The notes under the pieces: generated by a model
The model's database searches: none
Seen by the model: the letters and a program-made list of their open reading frames with translations, nothing else
What the model was told of the DNA's origin: nothing
NCBI RefSeq assembly: GCF_032854445.1
Contig: NC_088302.1
Span: 18,225,338 to 18,289,337, forward strand
Length of the DNA: 64,000 nucleotides
Direction: 5' to 3'
From: Liolophura sinensis
Lineage: Eukaryota; Mollusca; Polyplacophora; Chitonida; Chitonidae
Position numbers and translations under genes: made by a program
Part shown: positions 46,108 through 55,669 of the stretch, in pieces
How positions within the stretch are numbered: the first letter of the stretch is position 1
Layout of the letters: each line of letters starts with the position of its first letter

Positions 46108-46290
46108 ATTTGTTTATTTATTGAAGAATTTCTCGCTTATTCAATGGCGATCTGTTTTATCGGTGGAAGAGACCAGAGAAACCAGGAGACCAGGGCGTAA
46201 ACTGGCAACCTTTGCCAATGCGACATACACAGATGCACATTACCCCCATATGAATATAGTTGCCCACTCAGAACTGTCACCCAGGCCCAA
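46108..46290 (-). repeat. Diverged SINE copy of a related subfamily
   Basis: TTGTTTATTTATTGAAGAAT, TTCTCGCTTATTCAATGGCG, GTTTTATCGGTGGAAGAGAC and AACCAGGAGACCAGGGCGTA follow the usual order of the SINE 3' half, but with a GCGATCTGTTTTATCGG middle unlike most copies here. Confidence 0.5.
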
Positions 46291-47687
46291 CAAATAGGTT
46301 GAGTCCAGGACTGAAAAATTTTTAAAGAACTATAAACTGTATGAATACTTCACTAATGGTTAATTTCTTTAAAAGTCTCTGGTTGCATATTTAAGGAAGC
46401 CAGAGAGGTACATGGAATGATTAGTCAGTCAGACACGGAGACAAGAGGACTCTTAAAACAATGTCCACAGTTCACGGTGTCATGATTGTGCCTAGGTGAG
46501 AATTGGTATAGGAGCAAGATAGGTGAGTAGATGACCGGGGTAAGGTAACTGTACTCATTCACCCAGCCTCTCATCCAGATGTCCCAGGCAGAGTTGTAAC
46601 ACACTGCACGGCCACCTGTGAAGAGCTAAGACACACTTCTCACCGCATAAAAACAAGCAACAACACTGAAGTGACAGACACACAACTGTTTTTGTGGGAG
46701 GTAAAAAAATAAATTATACATGAGCGTGAGACTTTAGGGTCAAGTCTTCTGGCCTTTTACAGGTAAACTGAGCTTAGTCATGTTCAAGGGATAAGAGGTA
46801 ATCTTAGGTAATTCTGTCAGCTAAAAAAAAATGTCCAGGTGAGTCTGCAGCTCCAGTACGGGTAGATGCAGATACAGGTACACTGTAAGTAAGGGAAATG
46901 AGAGAGGTGTAACAGAAACCGGGGGTACATAGCTAATCATCCAACAGTTTGTAGGTCAGCGACAGATAAGTCACAGGCTTAAGGCTTTCATCTTTGATCC
47001 TGGCCCTCAGGGGAGTTAAGGCTTTACTCTTCACATATCCAATGTACTCCTATACACTGTGACTATTCCAGGTGTCTCAGCTTCCAGATGTACTGAAGCT
47101 TACTATGAATTTATTTCATTCAAATGTCCCCAATTAACACCTGGCAGAGCATGCATCATTCATAATTGCACATAAAGTCATTCAATATAGAAGTCAGGCG
47201 ACTCAGAACCTCAATATACCCATGTCATTTTCAAGCTGGGATTAATTTACATGTAAGTGAATGTATAACTCAAAACGGCATTATCTGGAGTGACCAAGTA
47301 TATTTCTGTATGTAAAGGCAAATATATTCAATGAATCAACTATAATTCAGTGGATATTATGATTAAAATTGGAACTAAACTGAAATGGGGGGGTATTCAA
47401 CTTACGCTTAACTGATACTGTCTTTGAACTTTGAACTCAATTCTAGAGGTCGTGTGAAGTTCTACCATACACATCAGGTGACACAAACTATCATGCAACT
47501 GAAGCAGTTTAAAGGCCATCGTTGAGCAATTTTAAAAAATAATAAAATTCTGAGTAAGTATTTAAAAAAAATTAAGGTTTCAGGAAAATAATTGTATAAG
47601 CTTTACGCCTTACTCTCTTCATATTAAGTTACTCAATCTTTGAACAAATTTTTGTACATTTGGTCTTAGGTTAAGTCAATTAAGAAT
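46291..47687. other. Non-coding stretch
   Basis: Contains scattered GGTAA words that continue the CAGGTA theme at low density. No gene is recognised. Confidence 0.45.
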
Positions 47688-48060
47688 ACTATTCAAGACA
47701 TCATGCTGGCTATTTATCCTAAATTACTTAAAATTTCAACCACAAAATGCACTTTTAGACGCAAATAAATGTCAAAAAATATTACTATTCAAGATATCAT
47801 ACTGGCTATTTATAATAAATGACTTAAAATTTCACTCACAAAAAGGCACTTTAAGACGCAAATAAATGTCACAAAATATTACATTTGGTGCTGAAACTTA
47901 CAATTTTCCAGTAGAATATTCCCCCAAGTTCCAAGCAAATCTCAAAATACCTTTCTTGAATCTAAAGAATTCTCAAAATCGGGAAAAAATGGGCAAGTAA
48001 GTCATGGATGAAATTTATGGTCATTTTTAGGGCAAGTATGGTGGTTGACTACACGAATGG
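47688..48060 (+). repeat. Second dispersed repeat, copy B, with a 96 bp internal duplication
   Basis: The 96 bp segment starting ACTATTCAAGACATCATGCT is repeated at 47784 (ACTATTCAAGATATCATACT), with the shared GACGCAAATAAATGTCA and AAATATT ends. After the second copy the element continues with GGTGCTGAAACTTACAATTT, AGAATATTCCCCCAAGTTCC, AAAATCGGGAAAAAATGGGC and AAGTCATGGATG, as at 38300-38530. Confidence 0.8.
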
Positions 48061-48248
48061 TCAAAACCAGGTAAGTCGAACATCAGTACAATCTTTGATA
48101 ATAGCATCATGATCTAGCTATATAACAGATGTGACCCACCTAGTCAGCTGGATACAGCCTTTAAGGCTCCAAGTTTATGTACCGTAAAGCTACAAATGAA
48201 AACTTTCCATTTCATCCCCATGACTCAGAAAAACACTTGAAGAAAAAT

Positions 48249-48327
48249 ACTGCATATAAGTGTAAACAACTGCATATAAGTGTAAACAACTGCATATAAG
48301 TGTAAACAACTGCATTTAAGTGTAAAA
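48249..48327. repeat. 20 bp tandem repeat, 4 copies
   Basis: ACTGCATATAAGTGTAAACA repeated four times, the last with one substitution (CATTTAAG). AAGTG is an NK2-type core, but four copies of a short repeat say little. Confidence 0.95.
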
Positions 48328-51300
48328 TCACGGTACAAAATCATAAGCAGCATCCTACTTGGTGAAAAAAGAATACCTCCTTGAAATGAAAGCCTGAAAA
48401 CTTAGAAATCAAGAGTTTCTCGACATTACACTGATGGAAGTAGTAAGTTTACCCTTGTCACTCGTAAACAAGTGGTTAATAACAAAGCGGCGCAAGTACC
48501 CGTTAAGTGAGGAATGAAAAACGAGTGCTCTGATTCGTTCAGATGTAAGAGCTTAGCGCAAATGGCATGTTTCAAACAATTGAAGCTATAAAGATTATTA
48601 TGTGACAACCTGATTAACCCATTTCATTCAGAAAAACCGGTTTTATTTCAACTTGATAGAGATCTGAACCTTTGTACTTCAGCTCATCTTAACGCATTTG
48701 CAAGATTTCACTTAATGAGTAAAGGATTAAAAAGTGGAAAATTTAACAACATGCACCACCTAATAAGCATTACGGTAATAAATCTTGGTAAATCTACAGT
48801 CATGTTAACTGAAATGGTTTCTCTGCAATACTCTAAATGCACATTTAGTATAATTTTTTCTTGTGGCCAAACGTTTTTTCTGAGGTTATCCAAATCTATT
48901 TGTCATTTTATAATTACTGAGATTTGAATGTTAGAATACAAAAATGTACCCTAATAATTTCTTTTTTCTGGACATTAAACATACTGTCAGTATAATACTA
49001 AATAAAGCACTTTATAAGGATTGCTTTTTTTTAATAATCAAGCCATCTAAAAATAACACTAAGAATTAATATTTCATACTCAGTTTTCAATTTATGAACT
49101 ATCAATCCATATACAGTCCCAAAGGGACCCATTTGAAAAAAAATGAAAAGAAAAAAAACAACAACACAGAACAGAACAGAACAAAACAAACAAATAAACA
49201 AAGAAATGTGTAAAGACAACACTGAGGTAAAACAAGTAAATATATGGATATTTAAAATATGCCAGATCTAAATGTGTGGTACTATATAATCTTGTAAAGA
49301 TTTGCAATGCCAGCCAAAGTCTGCAGGCAGCTACAGGTAGGCATGGTGATTATTCATCTGGAGAAACCCGGCTAGCTCAATCCTGAGCAACGATATCTAA
49401 CCAGATTTAAAGAATCAAATCTTAAATCAAGGTTGGACAATGCTGAGTCCACATCTTAAAGGTCTATGATGAGATCTGAGAACGAAGACACGACTTAATC
49501 ACAACTGAAAATCAAGGATAAAAGACTCGGAAGTGGACAAAAAAAGTTGGAGGTGATGTGAGTTTGATCAGGAGAGTTTCTTGCAGCCATCGAGAGAGCA
49601 TCCAATCCAATAAAACAGGTAAGAAACCAAGGCCATAGCACAGGAGGCAAAAGGGTAAAAAGAAAGAAGGAGAAAGAAAGAAAGAAAAAAATCCCTGCAC
49701 TGCATTTGGTTTACTCGGAGAGCAAGTTGGAGTACTGGAGCCACACACAGAGGCTGAGATCTTGTAAGCTGTTGTATTGAATCAGAGGGCAAATCAAATG
49801 AAGGACAGGAGAATCCTCTGCCGCCTTAAAAAGAGCTGCCAGCGGATATTTGGTTGGTTTGTCTGGATAAGATATATCGGCCAAGTGTCAGCCATAAGAG
49901 CACTTGGCTAATGCAAAACTAAAACACAGAGGATCAATTTCTTGGTGATCTACAGCAAATGAGCTTGAAACACTTTAGGTTACAATGGGACAACATAAGA
50001 CAAGTTTGCCCAGTTTGTCCAGTCAACAGGTGAAAACCTGACCAGATATAGTGTAGGCATGAAGGGGTTTAGGGTATGTCTGAGGGATTAAGGGGTGCAC
50101 AGACAGGCTCCACCCAGCCCAAGGGCAGAAGGAAGAAGATGAGCATGGGAGAAACACTGCTGCAGAAAGGACATTAAAAGCTACCCAACGATCATCCCCT
50201 CTTTCCTGCTTCTAGACACCACGCCTAACCTGTCTGAATCTCAAATTCTTCAGACACGGACACAAGTTTCACAAGACTCCAAATTTGAACTCAATAGCGA
50301 AAAGGTCTTGTACCCGTATGAACTCAATACTTCCGAAACTAATTAATTCAGTAAAAAAAGACCTTCCTTCTGCGTTTTCCATGAACACAAAGAGGTAATA
50401 TGTCTATATTATTCCAATATATTCAAGCTAAATGTGCCCAAGAGTTAAATTAATTAGTGATTTTGTCACTAATTCCTCTTTTAACATTTGCTTAATAACT
50501 TGAGAATTTATAAATATAACTTGAAAATTGCACAAAATATATAAAAATTATACTACATTACAAAAGCCATTGTTCTGGCCATTGAAAGGCCTCTGAAAGA
50601 ATTGGGTGAAAAACTGAACGAGGCTTTCCTTGTAAGCGAGCATGACAACAAGGACAATACATTTCAACACTTTTTTTGAAGTTGTGGAAGTCAGTGTTGT
50701 TTAAATATAGTTTAAAATGAGATAAAAAAAGAAAACAACAAAAGTTGCAATCTAATTGTGATCTTTAATTACATGGCATGAGAGAAACACACACACTTAA
50801 AAGAAAAAAAAAAACAAAATACAAAACAAAAGCTATTAATAATGATCTTATAATTAAACCACCAGTGTCAACTGTTCATACAGATGAAATCTGAAAATCT
50901 AACAAATTTGCCCTGGAGTGGGGACTCAGCTTCGTAACAATTCTTCATTGGTGGCCTCAAAATAACTGTCCCAGAACAAAGGCTTTTCATCATTATTCCT
51001 TTTTCATCTGAAGCTGTATCATTTATAGCTAATTGATGTTATCACTGAACAACACAAGGCAAAATCTAGTTACTGCAATAATGTGTACAAGACAAAATCC
51101 TGAGGCACTTCGTGCATTTCTTTAAGACTTTCATCTTTATTCACACATAAATTTCAAATCAACATTAATTGCAGTCACCTAATTCAACCACATCTTGCAG
51201 CTACTGAATTCAACAACAACAACCTGTCAAAACAAGGAATATTCTTGTCATAAAAGCCAATCATTTATCTCTTGTACATGTAGTAAAGAGTTCTCTACTA

Positions 51301-51490
51301 AATTCTCTATACAAAATTTAGTACGGAGTGCCAAAAAACAAGGAAGCACAAGAAGCAGTTAAAAAACAACTACAAACAAAGATATGATTGTGACTCAATG
51401 ATTAGGCACCTTGTTTTCCCCTTATCTCATCTCATCTCCTGATGACAGCAAATAAAGTGATGAAATTTTCAAGAGTCTGGCGATAACAAA
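48328..51490. other. Long non-coding stretch
   Basis: About 3.1 kb without a recognised gene. Contains a purine run rich in GAAA at about 49655-49690, an AACAG-type run near 49160-49190, and an 8 bp stem hairpin GCCAAGTG/CACTTGGC at 49880-49908. Minus frames at 49031-49307 and 49512-49792 are biased peptides from simple sequence. Confidence 0.5.
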
Positions 51491-51573
51491 AGGAAGTCCC
51501 CAAATACTGGTAACAAAATGAAGTGCCCAAATACTGGTAACAAAATGAAGTGCCCAAATACTGGTAACATAAA
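51491..51573. repeat. 27 bp tandem repeat, 3 copies
   Basis: CAAATACTGGTAACAAAATG plus AAGTGCC repeats with a 27 bp period (CAAATACTGG at 51501, 51528 and 51555). Confidence 0.93.
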
Positions 51574-51659
51574 AACTTGTGATGTCAAGATTTACATAAA
51601 TTGTGAGTTATGTAAGACTTATCTAGTGGTACTGCATGATTTGAAAAATAGAAAAAATA

Positions 51660-51879
51660 TTATTTATTTATTTGATCGGTAAGCATTATGGTGGGAGGGA
51701 ACCGAGCATAGCCGGTGGAAACCAATGAGCATCCGCAGGTTGCTGGCAGACCTTCCCACTTACGGCCGGAGAGGAAGCCAGCATGAGCTGGATTTGAACT
51801 CACAGCTACCGCACTCGTGAGAGGCTCCTGGGTCATTACGCTGCGCTAGCGCACTAACCAACTGAGCCATGGAGGCCCC
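51660..51879 (-). mobile_element. SINE copy with intact tRNA-derived 5' end and 11 bp target duplication
   Basis: Flanked by perfect TAGAAAAAATA at 51649-51659 and 51880-51890. On the minus strand the element begins GGGGCCTCCATGGCTCAGTT, with a perfect A-box match TGGCTCAGTTGG. It continues through GCGCTAGCGCAGCGTAATGA and a B-box-like GAGTTCAAATCC, the CTTCCTCTCCGGCCGTAAGT junction, the central domain, and ends in AAATAAATAA. About 45 bp of the 3' half (the TTTTACGCC to CGGCC segment) is deleted. This is the best copy for proving the tRNA origin of the family. Confidence 0.95.
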
Positions 51880-51890
51880 TAGAAAAAATA

Positions 51891-52599
51891 GTGTAGCTTA
51901 AAAAAAATAAAGATACATAAGAGCATGATTATTTTGCCTGTGGCATGGAGTCAGGCCCATTCATGATAATACAACTTCTACATAGCAGTTTCATTTCTTC
52001 ACAAGTGCTTGTTATGGACACTGATACATATCCAGAGTATTTTATTTCAGCATACCAAAATTAGGACTATAACAAAAAGAAAATGCTGACTTTGCCCCGA
52101 ACGAACAAGTGGCATAAACAAACATTTTATTTACCAAATTACAAAGGTATCTGCAGACAAAAGCAGATAACCTGGATGTTGTGAGGAGATATCCACAGGT
52201 AACGTTATCACCTCCACCTATGTGTGAATGTCCCTGTCATCTCATGTAACCCTGCCAGGTCACCCTACTGATCTCCTGACCCCTATGCTCTTCATCCACT
52301 TCCAATTACCAACCCCACAGAGTTTCTCTTTCTTCCGCTCTCACCTCAAAGGAATTAAATGTTTAAAGGGGATTAGTTGAGCCCTCTCGGGTTTTGTAAC
52401 CCAGTTCAGAGCGGGGATGTTTTAGGAATCTCTGGATTTCAGGTAGCACATGGGTGCTAATCAGCCTGTTCCATGTGGTAGATGTCACCTACTTATTAAA
52501 TATCACCGGGATGGTTCAACCAAATGAATCCTGTCACAATGTTTTTGTCTTATCATTTGTAACCTTAATATGAACTTTCCACATCAGACTGAGGTACCT
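51891..52599. other. Unique non-coding stretch
   Basis: No gene recognised. Slightly GC-richer between 52200 and 52450. Confidence 0.45.
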
Positions 52600-52604
52600 T
52601 CAAT

Positions 52605-52670
52605 TTAGAGGTACATGTAAAGGTACAGGTACCGGCAAAGGTACAGGTACAGGTACATGTACAGGACCAG
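52605..52670. repeat. (GGTACA)n-like short repeat
   Basis: AGGTACATGTAAAGGTACAG, GTACCGGCAAAGG and TACAGGTACAGGTACATGTA form an irregular hexamer repeat built on AGGTAC. Confidence 0.85.
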
Positions 52671-53024
52671 CTTTACACTAGTCCTTACATCATGTATTTA
52701 TTAATTAATTTGTCATTATTACAATCAAGTGTACCTGCATATGTGTGCATATGACAAATTCTGCTCTGTCAATGTAGGCTTAAAGTGTGATAGCTCCTAA
52801 AAATTCGCTAAAGAGAACAGGTGCTCAGATAATGCAAGTCAATAAATACTTCTGACTCCAGGTAAAAAAAAAGACAAAAATTAATATGTGATTTCATCAC
52901 ATGCTTTTTCATCCTGATGGATTTCTATGTAGAATTGATTCCTAGACAGAAGATGTGGACCAAGTTTACCAATATGTGACATTTCTCACTGTTCCATATG
53001 TGTGATCTCTTTCCCCTCCACCAC

Positions 53025-53350
53025 CCCCCCCCCTTCCCCCGAACTAAGAAAACACAATGTTTGGTGACCAACAACGTATCAGCATTGCATGGATCCGAAA
53101 ACCGACCAGTCACCTCAAAGCCTTCCACCTCAACCATTGGAAGTATTCCAGGTATCTGCTCTGCCATCTTTTTACGGCCGACAGATCAATAGATGGTGGC
53201 TTATCGGCTTAAGGGTGATTTCCAGGTGACAACGAACCATGGCGAGAATTAATCTGATCGAATTAAGAACAGCTGACAGATTTGGCTTCCAAACTGGGAC
53301 AACATTCTCACAATTGAGGACTACAGTCCAGGGCTTGGACAGCTTTTATG
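53025..53350. promoter_or_regulatory. Candidate conserved block, possibly including a short exon
   Basis: After a C-rich tract (53027-53040), the sequence to 53350 is balanced and repeat-free. It holds CAGCTGACAG at 53270-53279, CCAGGTGACAACGAACC and GAGAATTAATCTGATCG. In the left part, a polypyrimidine tract and an AG at 53047, an open frame (peptide VTNNVSALHGSENRPVTSKP and onward) and an AG|GTATCT donor-like site near 53152 could delimit a roughly 100 bp exon on the plus strand. The minus strand is open over the same bases. I do not recognise the peptide. Confidence 0.3.
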
Positions 53351-54479
53351 AAACTCCAAAGTCCATTATTTCCTCTCACAACATCTCTGAATTCTCTGAT
53401 TCAGAATCAATTTGAGTGCACCCTAAACCTGTTGTTACCAGTGCCTGAAATTACCCCCATAATGAACCTAAAACAGTTTAATTAAAGGACTATTACTGTC
53501 CATGACAAATAAGGTGGTTGTCTGCTCAAAAAATTACAAATTGTGCCAGAAAATGACTTTGGAGGTTTGGAAAAAGCATTTACAAATATTATACGTTTTT
53601 AAACTGGAAACAACTTCTCTGCAATTATAATCCTTTTACCTCCATTTCAAATTACTTGTACATGTCACAGCTAACAATTTTGTTGATCATGATAAGTTAG
53701 ACGGACTAAAAACAACTTGCTCTAGCTAGGAATCAAGTGGGAATGTGGCCAGTTGGAGCATTTGGAGAAAAAAAGAATTGACAACTAGATTATAAGATCT
53801 CCATTCTTCTGATGGTGGAATCCTATGGACATGTCAAGGGGACAGTGGTCTGACAATTCTGGATGTGAATTACTGAAGGATTGGTTAGTACAAGGATTGG
53901 TTAGTACATCAGTTTCCCATATTGCCATGGAAATCAGCTGGAGTGGTCCTGAGTACACCATAACACTGCAGACATTGATGACATAAAGTGATATTTGGTG
54001 CAAGCCAAAAATTCAGAGCTTTACAATCATGATTATAAGTCTTGGTTTTAAACTGGCCCAGATGTGCAAAATGTGACTTACTTTATACTTGACATGTAAT
54101 TTATTAGATAGTCTGAACCTAAACTGCGAAGATTCAAAACAAATAGCTTAAGTTACATTGTGTTTTGCTTTACCGTCAGGGTGTGGAATTTTTCCTACAG
54201 CCATTATGATCAAAGCATTGGTAAAAAAAAAAAACAGAAAAAAAAAAACAGACAACAATGTGTGCACTGACGACAGTGGTACTTATAAAGAGCAAATTAG
54301 GCCAATATTGTGCAACTTATTGCGTCCTCTTTTGTCCTTGACAGCAGTTATGCATTTCCTGGACAAAGGCAGGTTTGTGTCTTTTAACAATGGATTTTGT
54401 TCGTCATGATATCATATTAGATTGTGGTCAAACCCCCAATTATCTCAACTTTTGAAATCTTAAAAAAAAAAGAGTCCTG
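53351..54479. other. Unique non-coding stretch
   Basis: Holds a perfect 16 bp direct duplication, AAGGATTGGTTAGTAC at 53876-53891 and 53892-53907. A-rich runs lie near 54225-54250. No gene is seen. Confidence 0.5.
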
Positions 54480-54840
54480 TCTACCTGTTGATCGTGTAGC
54501 ACTAATACAATGATGTCTACCCATAAGGTGTGTACCTGTCACTGGGAAGGTGCTTGTGTACCTGCTCACAGATCACGTACCCATACAGGTAAGGTCATGC
54601 AATATTTCTCTGGCTCGTATGGGAAACAAACCCTGCACAGTCCACGGCCGGGTGTCTGTCAGCTGATTCCCTTCCTCGCTGATTCAGACGTCTCCAAAAA
54701 AAAAGCGTCACTTTACACTAATTACACACTGACAGCAATTCAGGTGACAAACAGCCCTGTTTGTATGACCTCAAAGGTTCGGCAAAGCCAGAGCTTCAAT
54801 CTAACAAAGATCTGTTATAAGAATGTGCACTGAGAAGGTG
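54480..54840. promoter_or_regulatory. Weak candidate regulatory block
   Basis: Contains CTGTCAGCTG at 54656-54665, several ACCTG/AGGTA words and CCTCGCTGATTCAGACG. A 107-codon plus frame (54510-54833) spans it without a domain I recognise. An exon is not excluded. Confidence 0.25.
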
Positions 54841-55479
54841 GCTTGTTACATATACTCAACAACCTCAGCTAACTCTAATCTAGCAGGGTTATTCCAGCCT
54901 GAATCATTAATATCCAGAATTGTCAATTTTCTTGTCATAAAAGCAGACTTAACAGTCATGCAGAACAACAGTGATAATCACAGAAGTGGATGATTAATGC
55001 AGATGATTAGGAAGTGAACAATCTGTTTACATTGTTTTATGGCCGTACCAAACCAATTTCTAAACCTTAATACCTGTATAATGACAAATGCTCCCCAAAT
55101 TTGTTACATGTACCGGTTATAAATTCACTGCTGTTATACCACGTGTGAAACAAAATATTTTTTTATTTCCTGAAATACTTAAACTGAAACAACTTCAAAA
55201 TTAGATCAAAACTGATTACTATGTATCTATATAATATTAATGCTATACCTATCCATTACATATGTTTGTAACAAACAAGCTGGATAATTAAGCCTCAGGC
55301 AGTATTGTGAAGAATACAACACTTTATGCATTATTGAAATTGCCTAAAACAAATGAAACAAGTGTAATCAATTCATTACAAAATATATAATCCAATATCT
55401 CTTCATTAAGAACAATATGGTAGTTACTCCACTGTAAAAACAAATCAGACATTACTGCCTAATACGTAAGGATATATCC
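54841..55479. other. AT-rich non-coding stretch
   Basis: Nothing recognised. Confidence 0.5.
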
Positions 55480-55488
55480 TTCATCTGA

Positions 55489-55650
55489 TTTACCTATTTG
55501 ATTTGACTACTGTACACAAAATATTTCGCTGTACAACGACAGCGGCCAGCATTATGGTGAGAGGAAACCGGCAAAGCCTGGGGGAAACCCATGATCATCT
55601 GCAGGTTGCTGACAGACGTTCCGATCAACGACCCGAGAGGAAGAGAGTCA
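55489..55650 (-). mobile_element. 5'-truncated SINE with perfect 9 bp target duplication
   Basis: TTCATCTGA lies at 55480-55488 and 55651-55659. The insert has the tail side TACCTATTTGATTTGAC, CAACGACAGCGGCCAGCATT, GGGGGAAACCCATGATCATC and GCAGGTTGCTGACAGACGTT, then CCCGAGAGGAAG, and ends before the tRNA head. It sits directly at the left edge of the 81 bp array. Confidence 0.9.
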
Positions 55651-55669
55651 TTCATCTGAATCATTTGTT

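Noticed and set aside
49655-49690. Functional polypyrimidine/splicing element
   Set aside because: A plain GAAA-type simple repeat with no exon partner.
54510-54833. 107-codon plus frame as a coding exon
   Set aside because: No domain recognised and the frame is rich in residues expected from mixed sequence. Left as a possibility within a weak regulatory call.
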